Both the position numbers and the translations under genes were made by a program. The notes beneath the pieces are model-generated. The model did not search any database. It saw only the letters and a program-made list of their open reading frames with translations, and was not told the origin of the DNA. Positions 1-5,560 of a DNA stretch of 7,782 nt are shown here, piece by piece. Origin of the DNA: Actinomycetes bacterium (GTDB taxonomy: Bacteria; Actinomycetota; Acidimicrobiia; Acidimicrobiales; JAKAOS01); assembly GCA_021790615.1 (NCBI GenBank), contig JAJYGW010000333.1, forward strand, positions 1 to 7,782, given 5' to 3'. Position 1 is the first letter of the stretch. Each line of letters opens with the position of its first letter.

Positions 1-9
1 TTCCGATCT
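1..9. other. Probable Illumina adapter remnant at contig end
   Basis: The first nine bases, TTCCGATCT, equal the 3' end of the standard Illumina adapter; on the other strand they read AGATCGGAA, the start of the read-through adapter. They lie exactly at the window edge. They also replace the residues expected after the conserved IolD block YSCMGYEIPGGLG (normally a short run such as V-K-M/L-A) with R-S-E. A chance match is possible, but position, identity and the break in conservation agree. Confidence 0.72.
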
Positions 10-1380
10 TGCCCCGAGCCCGCCCGGGATCTCGTAGCCCATGCAGGAGTAGCCGAACTCGATGTGCGCGCGGCGACCGCCGGAGGCATCCCACGCCTTG
101 AGGAGGTCGCCCGGGGGGGCGCCCGCGGCAGCGACGACGCAGTCTCCCGGACGCGCGCGCTCGTTCAGCAGGCCGAGCACCGCGGCCCGGGTGGGCACGC
201 CGTCGATCGTGGCGCGAAGAGCCTGGGCGCGGGCGGCCAGCCAGCCCTCCTTCGCAGCAACCGCCTCTGCCTGCCAAGCGGCTCGCTCGACACCCGTCGG
301 GGCCGCATCGGCGAGGGCCTCGAGCACCAGCCGCGCGTCGCCGATGACCTGGAGCGCGCCGTGCTTCGCTGCATCGTGGCCGCTCACGTTGACGCCGGCA
401 AAGCGTACGGCTGGGTCCTGGAAGAGGGACGCCGAGGCCGTGATGAAGTCGCCGAGACGAGTCCCGACGGCGATCACGAGGTCCGCCTGTCTTGCGAGGG
501 CGTTGGCCCCGGGGTTCCCCTCCACGCCGATGCCACCCATGGCCCGCCAACTGTCGGCGACGAGTGCGCCCTTCCCGGCGAAGGTCTCGGTGACCGGCAC
601 GCCCCAAGCAGCGGAACAGCGTTCGAGGGCCTCCTCGGCACCGGAGTACCAGACACCGCCGCCGGCGATGATCAACGGGCGCTGCGCCTCGGCCAGCAGT
701 CGGGCGAGCGCGCGGGTCGCCCCGACATCCGGTGTCGGGCGTCGGATGCTCCAGGTCCGCGGCTCGAAGAAGCTCGTCGGGTAGTCGTACGCCTCGCTCT
801 GGACGTCTTGCGGGAGCGCGAGCACGGCGGCACCGCACTCGTCGGGGCTGGTCAGGATCCTGATCGCCTCGGGGAGGGCCGTGAGGAGCTGCTCCGGCCG
901 GCTGATCCGATCGAAGAAGCGGCTCACGGGTCGGAAGGCGTCGTTCACGCTGAGCCCGAGCTCGACCGGGTGCTCGAGCTGTTGGAGCACCGACCCCTGG
1001 AGACGGGTGGCGTAGGCGTCACCGGGGAGCAGCAGGACGGGGAGGCGGTTGATGGTCGCAAGCGCTGCGCCGGTCACCATGTTGGTGGCGCCCGGCCCGA
1101 TCGAGGAGGTCACGGCGAGGGTCGCGAGACGGCGGGACTCGCGTGCGAAGCCAGCGGCGAGGTGGACGAGGGACTGCTCATTCCGCCCCTGGACATAGGG
1201 AAGCCGGTCGGTCGCCTGCGCGATCGCCTGTCCGAGCCCGGACACGTTGCCGTGACCGAAGATCCCCGCCACTCCGGGAACGAAGCGCTGTTCCGCTCCG
1301 TCGCGTTCCGCAAACTGGACGGCGAGGAACTCGACGAGAGCCTGGCCGACCGTCCGACGAACTCGAGCCTGCTCCCTCAC
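1..1380 (-). CDS. iolD: 3D-(3,5/4)-trihydroxycyclohexane-1,2-dione hydrolase, partial (C-terminus off contig)
   Basis: This thiamine-diphosphate-dependent cytosolic enzyme hydrolyses the ring of trihydroxycyclohexane-1,2-dione to 5-deoxy-glucuronate in myo-inositol catabolism. The 460 visible residues cover the N-terminal pyrimidine-binding domain, with GHGNVSGLGQ at 42-51, QGRNEQ at 64-69 (Glu68 is the expected cofactor-activating glutamate) and SSIGPGATNMVTGAALATINRLP at 92-114. The central domain follows, with the GTRLGDF segment at 306-312, then the start of the C-terminal domain with FGYSCMGYE at 442-450. The RNEQ and SSIGPGATNMVTGAALATINRLPVLLLPGD blocks are characteristic of IolD rather than of acetolactate synthase. 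Family members are roughly 620-650 residues, so about 170 residues, including the diphosphate-binding GDG motif, lie beyond base 1. The GTG start at 1380-1378 has a strong GAGGAGGG ribosome site just upstream. The last three codons (Arg-Ser-Glu) are probably adapter, not gene. It is transcribed divergently from the dehydrogenases. Confidence 0.92.
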   Translation of the reverse strand, partial: MREQARVRRTVGQALVEFLAVQFAERDGAEQRFVPGVAGIFGHGNVSGLGQAIAQATDRLPYVQGRNEQSLVHLAAGFARESRRLATLAVTSSIGPGATNMVTGAALATINRLPVLLLPGDAYATRLQGSVLQQLEHPVELGLSVNDAFRPVSRFFDRISRPEQLLTALPEAIRILTSPDECGAAVLALPQDVQSEAYDYPTSFFEPRTWSIRRPTPDVGATRALARLLAEAQRPLIIAGGGVWYSGAEEALERCSAAWGVPVTETFAGKGALVADSWRAMGGIGVEGNPGANALARQADLVIAVGTRLGDFITASASLFQDPAVRFAGVNVSGHDAAKHGALQVIGDARLVLEALADAAPTGVERAAWQAEAVAAKEGWLAARAQALRATIDGVPTRAAVLGLLNERARPGDCVVAAAGAPPGDLLKAWDASGGRRAHIEFGYSCMGYEIPGGLGARSE

Positions 1381-1383
1381 GTG

Positions 1384-1391
1384 CCCTCCTC
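1384..1391 (-). promoter_or_regulatory. Ribosome binding site of iolD
   Basis: Read on the minus strand this is GAGGAGGG followed by CAC and the GTG start. It is a near-perfect Shine-Dalgarno sequence, and it fixes the GTG at 1380 as the start of iolD. Confidence 0.75.
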
Positions 1392-1411
1392 GCGGTCTCA
1401 TCTCGCGCGCT

Positions 1412-1425
1412 CGCGTGGTCACGCG
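1412..1425. promoter_or_regulatory. Palindrome CGCGTG-GT-CACGCG, candidate operator (copy 1)
   Basis: This is a perfect 6+6-bp inverted repeat with a 2-bp centre, lying 32 bp upstream of the iolD start codon. Its core GCGTGGTCACG (1413-1423) recurs exactly, on the opposite strand, at 1537-1547. A duplicated palindrome in a divergent promoter region suggests a site for a dimeric repressor. No regulator gene is present in the window, so the protein that would bind is unknown. Confidence 0.45.
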
Positions 1426-1536
1426 CCGGGGCTCCTCCCCGCTGGCGTCTCGACCGTTCGTGACACCGTTGGGCGGTCGGCGGGAACGCTCATGCAAGAC
1501 GAGGTGGCAGACCGTGTCCTAGGCGGTACCGGGCGA

Positions 1537-1547
1537 CGTGACCACGC
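1537..1547. promoter_or_regulatory. Palindrome CGTG-AC-CACG, candidate operator (copy 2)
   Basis: CGTGACCACGC is the exact reverse complement of the 11-bp core at 1413-1423. The two centres lie about 123 bp apart. It is upstream of both divergent genes, which would suit repression by looping or joint control, but this is inference from position alone. Confidence 0.45.
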
Positions 1548-1652
1548 TACGCGCCGCCGATGCCGAGGGCAACCGAGCGGAAGCGATGGCGGCCCGGGTC
1601 GGTTGCGCGCAGGGCTGTCGCGTCCGGGGTCACCACGGGTGGCGGCGCCCGC

Positions 1653-1681
1653 TTGACAGGGCCGAGTCGGACACCTAGAAA
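1653..1681 (+). promoter_or_regulatory. Sigma70-type promoter for the dehydrogenase operon
   Basis: A consensus -35 box TTGACA (1653-1658) is followed after 17 bp by TAGAAA (1676-1681), which matches 4 of 6 positions of the -10 consensus. Transcription would start near 1688, giving a leader of about 64 bases before the GTG start at 1752. Box quality, spacing and position all fit. The start of transcription itself is inferred. Confidence 0.6.
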
Positions 1682-1692
1682 CGGGACCCGTT
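1680..1692. promoter_or_regulatory. 13-bp palindrome overlapping -10 box and predicted +1, candidate operator
   Basis: AACGGG-A-CCCGTT is a perfect inverted repeat with a single central base. It begins inside the -10 box and covers the expected transcription start, where a bound repressor would block polymerase. I did not find the same sequence in the 3971-4430 leader, so it may be specific to the dehydrogenase promoter. Confidence 0.5.
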
Positions 1693-1701
1693 ACCTGCTG
1701 C

Positions 1702-1716
1702 CCCGCCGCCGGCGGG
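1702..1716 (+). other. GC hairpin in the leader of the IolG-like gene
   Basis: CCCGCC-GCC-GGCGGG forms a 6-bp all-GC stem with a 3-base loop, between the predicted transcription start and the start codon. There is no following T run, so it is not an intrinsic terminator. It may affect mRNA stability or simply reflect the high GC content. Confidence 0.35.
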
Positions 1717-1751
1717 AGCGGCGGAACCGACGCGAGAGACGGGGGGCGCAC

Positions 1752-2801
1752 GTGCGCGTTGCGGTGCTCGGAGCGGGCCGGATGGGCAGGCGCCGAGCGG
1801 CCTTGCTGTCGGAGACGCCCGGCGTGGAGGTGGTCGTCGGCTCGCGGTCCGCGACGCAGGCGGACTTCCCGGCGACGATCCAGGTGGCCGCTCCCGACGA
1901 CGCGCTCGCCGCCGGCGTCGACGCGGTGGTCGTCTCCGTCGTCACCTCTCTCCATGCGGAGGTTGTCCGCGCCGCGCTCGCCCTCGCCGTCCCGATCTTC
2001 GTCGAGAAGCCGCTCACGCTCGACGTCTCCGAGGGAGTCAGCCTTGCCCGCCTGGGTGAGGAGCGGGGTGTCGCTATCCAGGTCGGTTTCCACCGGCGTT
2101 CCGACCCCGCCTATCGCGAGGCGGCGGCGAGAGTCGCCGACGGTCGCCTCGGTCGGCTCTACCACCTGCACAGCGTGGCGCACGACCACGAGCTGCCCCC
2201 GGAGACCTTCCTGGAGGCGTCGGGTGGGATCTTTCGCGACCTGCTCGTCCACGACATCGACGCGGCGCGTTTCCTCACGGGGAGAGAGGTCGTCGAGGTC
2301 TACGCGGTCGCCAACAATCGCGCGCATCCGATGTTCCCCGAACACGGGGATGTCGACACGGCGACGCTGCTCCTCACGATGGACGACGGGCTCGTGGTCA
2401 GCGCGAGTGGCTGTCGGCACGATCCGGTCGGCTACGACGCACGCACCGAGATCTTCGGCGAGCGCGACTCGCTCACGATCGGCCTCGGGGAGCGAACCCC
2501 GCTCCGGGCTGTCCAGGCCTCGGGCGAGGGTGGGTCGGCGTGGTCGGCCGGGGTCCTCGAGCCGGCTGGCGAGACTTCGCTGCACGGGCCGGCGAACCCC
2601 TACGCCGGCTTCTTGGACCGGTTCTCGACCGCCTTCGCGGCGGAGACGAGCCGGTTCGTCGAGCTCGTCGCCGGGACGGGAGAGAATCCCTGTCCACCGA
2701 AGGACGCCCTCGCTGCCCTCGTCGTGGCCGAGACAGCGGAGCGCTCGTGCGCCGCAGGCCGGCCCGTGCCGGTGCCGGCAGAGGGAGAGTGGTATCGATG
2801 A
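1752..2801 (+). CDS. Gfo/Idh/MocA oxidoreductase, IolG-like inositol 2-dehydrogenase
   Basis: This 349-residue cytosolic protein probably oxidises myo-inositol, or another inositol isomer, to the corresponding inosose, the entry step of the pathway that IolD serves. The N-terminal Rossmann domain carries GAGRMG at 7-12 and the EKP motif at 85-87. Lys86, Asp163 and His167 (in GGIFRDLLVHDID, 158-170) correspond to the Lys-Asp-His set of Bacillus subtilis IolG. GFHRRSDPAY at 112-121 and YDARTEIFGE at 228-237 also fit IolG-type proteins. The end of strand beta-2 reads VVVGSRS (27-33), with Ser-Arg where NAD-dependent IolG has Asp, which suggests NADP use. The GTG start is the only one that follows the predicted promoter and leads directly into the Rossmann strand; its ribosome site is weak (GA-rich then G-rich). 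The stop overlaps the next start as ATGA. Another polyol or sugar substrate remains possible. Confidence 0.85.
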   Translation: MRVAVLGAGRMGRRRAALLSETPGVEVVVGSRSATQADFPATIQVAAPDDALAAGVDAVVVSVVTSLHAEVVRAALALAVPIFVEKPLTLDVSEGVSLARLGEERGVAIQVGFHRRSDPAYREAAARVADGRLGRLYHLHSVAHDHELPPETFLEASGGIFRDLLVHDIDAARFLTGREVVEVYAVANNRAHPMFPEHGDVDTATLLLTMDDGLVVSASGCRHDPVGYDARTEIFGERDSLTIGLGERTPLRAVQASGEGGSAWSAGVLEPAGETSLHGPANPYAGFLDRFSTAFAAETSRFVELVAGTGENPCPPKDALAALVVAETAERSCAAGRPVPVPAEGEWYR

Positions 2802-3970
2802 CCCGCCGATCGATCGGTGTCGGGCTGCTCGGCGTGGGGTGGATGGGCCAGCTCCACACGCGTTCCTATCGCCGCCTGGCGGAGCACTTCCCGGAGCTCG
2901 AGGTCGACATCCGCCTCGTTGCTGCTGCGGACCCGAGCCCCGCGCGGCGAGCCCTCGCCACCGAGCTGGGGTACGCGTCGGCCACGGAGGACTGGCGCGA
3001 GGTCGTCGCGGACCCCGAGGTGGACGTCATCTCGGTCGCGGCACCCAACTACCTCCACCGGGACATGGGTGTGGCAGCTGCCCGGTCCGGCAAGCCGTTC
3101 TGGGGAGAGAAGCCGCTCGGGCGGGACGCCGCCGAGACCGAGGAGATCGCGCGGGCGGTCGCCGAGGCCGGCATCGTCACCACCGTCGGGTTCAACTACC
3201 GCTACGTCCCCCTCGTCGAGCACGTCCGGGCGCTCGTCGCGTCCGGAGCGCTCGGTGTGCCGACCGGCTATCGCGGGTGGTTCCTGAACGACTACGCCTC
3301 GAGGCCCGACGGGGTGCTCTCCTGGAGGTTCCGGCGGGCGCTCGGGGGCTCCGGGGCTCTCGGTGACCTGATGAGCCACGTCGCCGATCTCGCCCAGTTC
3401 CTACTCGGGCCGGTGGCCGAGGTCGTCGCGACCACGGACCTCCTCATCCCCGAACGCCCGCTTCCGACGAGCGAGGACGCGGGGCACTTCACAGTCGGCG
3501 GGGGACCGAGCGCGCCGGTCGAGAACGAGGACGCTGCGCGAGCGCTCGTGCGCTTCGCATCGGGGCTGGGTGGCTACCTGGAGGTGGGCAGGGCAGTCGT
3601 CGGCCCGCACTGCTCGCTCGGCTTCGAGCTCTACGGGACGGAGGGATCCGTGCGGTGGGACTTCGAGCGGATGAACGAGCTCGACCGTTACGTGGCGGGC
3701 GGCGCAGGGGGGGACGTCGGCTTCCAGCGCGTGCTCGCGCGACCCGGTCACGGCGAGTACCACCGCTTCCAGCCCGGGCCCGCGATCTCGATGAGCTACG
3801 ACGACCTGAAGGTCGTGGAGGCGAGCCGTTTCGTTGCCTCGGTGCTCGGGGGGGAGCCGGCGCCCGGTGGTGTGCCGGACGCCCTCGCCGCCGCGCGGGT
3901 GATCGCTGCGATCGAGACCTCGGCGAGCTCGCGGGCGTGGGTGTCGGTCGGGGATCGCTCGGCGCCGTGA
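2798..3970 (+). CDS. Gfo/Idh/MocA family oxidoreductase, second paralogue
   Basis: This 390-residue dehydrogenase lies in one operon with the IolG-like gene, with a 4-bp ATGA overlap that implies translational coupling. GAGGGAG at 2781-2787 is a usable ribosome site. The Rossmann motif GVGWMG is at 12-17, and Asp45 ends strand beta-2 (AAADPS), as is usual for NAD-preferring members. EKP is at 104-106. GDLMSHVADL (189-198) supplies the expected catalytic Asp190 and His194, so the Lys-Asp-His set is intact with Lys105. The C-terminal beta-sheet domain is longer than in the first enzyme, with an insertion rich in Gly, Arg and His around 297-330. The exact substrate cannot be read from the sequence. 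Context suggests another inositol isomer such as scyllo-inositol, an inosose, or a cyclitol derivative. The enzyme class is secure, the substrate is not. Confidence 0.85.
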   Translation: MTRRSIGVGLLGVGWMGQLHTRSYRRLAEHFPELEVDIRLVAAADPSPARRALATELGYASATEDWREVVADPEVDVISVAAPNYLHRDMGVAAARSGKPFWGEKPLGRDAAETEEIARAVAEAGIVTTVGFNYRYVPLVEHVRALVASGALGVPTGYRGWFLNDYASRPDGVLSWRFRRALGGSGALGDLMSHVADLAQFLLGPVAEVVATTDLLIPERPLPTSEDAGHFTVGGGPSAPVENEDAARALVRFASGLGGYLEVGRAVVGPHCSLGFELYGTEGSVRWDFERMNELDRYVAGGAGGDVGFQRVLARPGHGEYHRFQPGPAISMSYDDLKVVEASRFVASVLGGEPAPGGVPDALAAARVIAAIETSASSRAWVSVGDRSAP

Positions 3971-4150
3971 CGCGCGCCGGGGGTGCTGTGGGTGTAACGT
4001 ACCCTTCCGAACCGAGGGCGAGGAGAAGGGGGGCCTGATGGGGGGAGGTTGAGCGCAGCTCGGTGCGTGGGCCCGCAGCGGGGCGCCACGCCCGCCAGCC
4101 CCGGCCCCGCCCGGCCCATGCATGGCGCCGAGGTAGGGGTCGGGAAGTGA

Positions 4151-4173
4151 AGCAGGCGTCCAGGGAGCCTGCT
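4151..4173 (+). other. Inverted repeat AGCAGGC-N9-GCCTGCT
   Basis: A perfect 7-bp stem with a 9-base loop, about 180 bases after the second dehydrogenase gene. No T tract follows, so it is not a typical intrinsic terminator. It could be part of a structured leader or an mRNA 3' end. Confidence 0.4.
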
Positions 4174-4178
4174 GCGGT

Positions 4179-4188
4179 CCTGACCACG
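4179..4188. promoter_or_regulatory. Near copy (9/10) of the CGTG-AC-CACG element
   Basis: CCTGACCACG differs by one base from CGTGACCACG at 1537-1546. Its occurrence in the transporter leader would link both control regions to one regulator. Short GC-rich motifs of this type also turn up by chance, so support is modest. Confidence 0.3.
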
Positions 4189-4206
4189 AACCCGCAGGAG
4201 ACAGAG

Positions 4207-4228
4207 GGATTGGACATGCGTGCAATCC
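4207..4228. promoter_or_regulatory. 22-bp imperfect dyad GGATTG-N10-CAATCC, candidate operator
   Basis: The outer six base pairs are perfect, and 8 of the 11 possible pairs match across the 22-bp element. The arms are richer in A/T than the surrounding sequence. Size and symmetry suit a dimeric regulator of the transporter operon. The regulator is unknown, and an RNA hairpin is the alternative reading. Confidence 0.4.
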
Positions 4229-4283
4229 AGCGGGGCGGGATGAGCTTGCGGTTCTCGCTGCTTCGGAGCGCTCGGTAGAAGCA

Positions 4284-4341
4284 ACCGAATGCTCGATGCG
4301 AGAGAAACCGAATGCTCGATGCGAGAGAAGATGCGAGAGAA
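4284..4341 (+). repeat. 23-bp perfect tandem repeat, two copies plus a 12-base third piece
   Basis: The unit beginning ACCGAATGCTCGATG occurs at 4284-4306 and, without any change, at 4307-4329. A partial third copy, GATGCGAGAGAA, follows at 4330-4341. Each full unit holds a small inverted repeat, CTCG-ATG-CGAG. It lies 90-147 bases before the binding-protein start codon. It may be a set of protein-binding sites repeating about every two helical turns, or a replication-slippage product. Confidence 0.85.
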
Positions 4342-4350
4342 GCAGTACGG

Positions 4351-4365
4351 CGCCCCGCAGGGGCG
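4351..4365 (+). other. GC hairpin CGCCCC-GCA-GGGGCG in the binding-protein leader
   Basis: A perfect 6-bp GC stem with a 3-base loop, directly after the tandem repeat and about 65 bases before the start codon. It has no T tract after it. It may stabilise the transcript or act in leader control. Confidence 0.4.
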
Positions 4366-4414
4366 ACCTTGACAGGAGAGCGTGCGGTGGCGAGAGCCGC
4401 CCCAGCTCGAGAGC

Positions 4415-4422
4415 GGAGGGGA
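4415..4422 (+). promoter_or_regulatory. Ribosome binding site of the binding-protein gene
   Basis: GGAGGGGA lies 8 bases before the ATG at 4431. It decides for this ATG over upstream in-frame starts such as 4296, because the Tat signal then begins at the usual distance from the N-terminus. Confidence 0.8.
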
Positions 4423-4430
4423 CGGGCAGC

Positions 4431-5558
4431 ATGTCATACGAAGTCAAAGAGGTCGACCCGAAGGAGCACGAGGTTTCCCGGCGTCGCTTCCTGCGGAACG
4501 CGGGAGTTGCCGCCGCCGCCGTACCGTTCCTCGGGGCACTCCTCGAGGCGTGCAGCAGCTCGCCGGCGAACGGCGCGAGCGGGTTCGGCGGGCAGGGCAA
4601 GGACCCGTTCGCGAAGCACCCGAACTGGACCTTCGCGCTGGTGAACCACGTCACGACCAACCCGTTCTTCGTCCCCACCCGCTACGGCGCGTCCGACGCG
4701 TGCAACCTCCTCGGGGTGAGCTACACCTGGACGGGCTCGGCGGACTCCATCGTCTCCCAGATGGTGACCGCGATGGACACGGCGATCGCCGACAAGGTCG
4801 CAGGCATCGGCGTCCCGGTGATCGACCCGACCGGCTTCATCGAGCCGACGAACAAGGCGCTCGAGGCGGGCATCCCGGTGGTGGCCTACAACGCCAACCC
4901 GCCCGCCAACTCACCCAACAACCAGATGGCCTACATCGGCCAGGACCTCTTCGCAGCCGGCGTCGCGGCCGCCGAGCGCATCCTGCAGAAGGGCTACGTC
5001 TCCAAGGGTGACCTCGTCGGTGGCATGATCGCCACCCCGGGCACCGCGAACATCCAGCCTCGTATGGACGGCGCCAAGTCGGTCTTCGGGCCAGCGGGAG
5101 TCACCCTTGACGAGGTGGCGACGGGCGCACTGCTGTCGCAGGAGTTCGCTGCGGTTCCGGCCTGGTACGAGGGCCACCAGGACGCGAAGTTCCTCTACGC
5201 GGTGGACGACGGCTCCGGCGAGGCGGTCTCCAAGACGATCGTGAGCAAGGGGCTCCAAGGGAAGGTCTACGGTTCCGGCTGGGACGTCGCCGTGCCGGAG
5301 CTGGACGCAATCAAGGCTGGCTCGCTCGAGTTCTCGATCGACCAGCAGGCCTACCTGCAGGGCTTCATCCCGATCTTCCAGCTCTTCCTCTACCAGATGT
5401 CGGGGGGCTTGCTTCGACCCTCGGACACCGACACCGGGCTCAAGTTCGTGGACAAGTCGATCGTCGACTCGTACCTCGCCGTCCCGTCCCGTTACGAGGG
5501 CAGCACCTCGGCGCAGAAGGTGCTCACCGCCCCGTCGAGCCTGCCGGCCCCGGCGTAG
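4431..5558 (+). CDS. Sugar/cyclitol ABC transporter substrate-binding lipoprotein (CUT2 type)
   Basis: This 375-residue protein should capture the sugar or cyclitol outside the membrane and deliver it to the permease encoded next. The N-terminus carries a twin-arginine signal, SRRRFLR at 16-22, a hydrophobic stretch (GVAAAAVPFLGALL, 25-38) and a lipobox LEAC with Cys41 as the lipid-modified residue. Export should therefore be folded, through Tat, with membrane anchoring. A Ser/Gly-rich linker (42-57) precedes a periplasmic-binding-protein type I fold. Features fitting the ribose/inositol-binding group are the phrase MVTAMDTAIADKVAGIGVPVIDP (111-133), GIPVVAYNA (147-155), a NIQPRMDGAK segment (207-216), and a C-terminal SIDQQAYLQGFIPIFQLFLY (302-321). 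Inositol is inferred from the neighbouring iolD and IolG-like genes; another monosaccharide cannot be excluded. The permease gene starts 2 bases after the stop. Confidence 0.9.
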   Translation: MSYEVKEVDPKEHEVSRRRFLRNAGVAAAAVPFLGALLEACSSSPANGASGFGGQGKDPFAKHPNWTFALVNHVTTNPFFVPTRYGASDACNLLGVSYTWTGSADSIVSQMVTAMDTAIADKVAGIGVPVIDPTGFIEPTNKALEAGIPVVAYNANPPANSPNNQMAYIGQDLFAAGVAAAERILQKGYVSKGDLVGGMIATPGTANIQPRMDGAKSVFGPAGVTLDEVATGALLSQEFAAVPAWYEGHQDAKFLYAVDDGSGEAVSKTIVSKGLQGKVYGSGWDVAVPELDAIKAGSLEFSIDQQAYLQGFIPIFQLFLYQMSGGLLRPSDTDTGLKFVDKSIVDSYLAVPSRYEGSTSAQKVLTAPSSLPAPA

Positions 5559-5560
5559 CC

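Larger units (their letters stand above)
1381..1751. promoter_or_regulatory. Divergent intergenic control region between iolD and the IolG-like gene
   Basis: This 371-bp stretch separates two divergent operons and holds no believable gene; the open frames that cross it are shadows without a recognisable protein. It contains the plus-strand promoter at 1653-1681, a palindrome at 1680-1692, two copies of a CGTG-N2-CACG element (1412-1425 and 1537-1546) and a GC hairpin at 1702-1716. I could not find a convincing -35/-10 pair for iolD on the minus strand. Confidence 0.7.
3971..4430 (+). promoter_or_regulatory. 460-bp non-coding leader of the transporter operon
   Basis: No believable gene lies here; the short frames have no ribosome site or recognisable protein. 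From left to right it holds a very GC-rich block (about 4070-4130), a near copy of the divergent-region palindrome (4179-4188), two dyads (4151-4173 and 4207-4228), a tandem repeat (4284-4341), a GC hairpin (4351-4365) and the ribosome site of the binding-protein gene. Its length and density of dyads imply that the transporter has its own promoter, but I see no strong -35/-10 pair and no clear terminator for the upstream operon. Confidence 0.6.

Noticed and set aside
64..1656. Long plus-strand open frame of 530 codons antisense to iolD
   Set aside because: It is an antisense shadow: the minus-strand reading shows the full set of IolD motifs and a strong ribosome site, while this frame gives a charged, low-complexity protein without recognisable domains.
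1746..1757. Perfect 12-bp palindrome GCGCACGTGCGC over the IolG-like start codon
   Set aside because: It could be an operator, but it is made only of alternating GC-rich steps, includes fixed start-codon bases and has no second copy; chance is a sufficient explanation.
1419..2585. Minus-strand frame of 388 codons across the divergent region
   Set aside because: It is antisense to the IolG-like gene, rich in Arg, Asp and Pro, and has no family motifs; a high-GC shadow.
3993..4000. TGTAACGT as a -10 box of a promoter after the second dehydrogenase
   Set aside because: No acceptable -35 box lies 16-18 bp upstream (the place reads GCGCGC), and the leader to the next gene would be over 400 bases.
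4116..4125. 10-bp palindrome CCATGCATGG, with GGCGCCA/TGGCGCC arms nearby (4082-4088 and 4123-4129)
   Set aside because: Short arms in an extremely GC-rich block, no T tract and no matching copy; not enough to call a terminator or operator.
4063..4278. Possible small gene of 71 codons in the transporter leader
   Set aside because: It has no Shine-Dalgarno sequence, an Arg/Pro-rich product at the start and no recognisable motif; it crosses several dyads.
4276..4281. TAGAAG as a -10 box before the tandem repeat
   Set aside because: It resembles the TAGAAA of the dehydrogenase promoter, but the -35 position (TTCTCG, 18 bp upstream) matches only two bases of the consensus.
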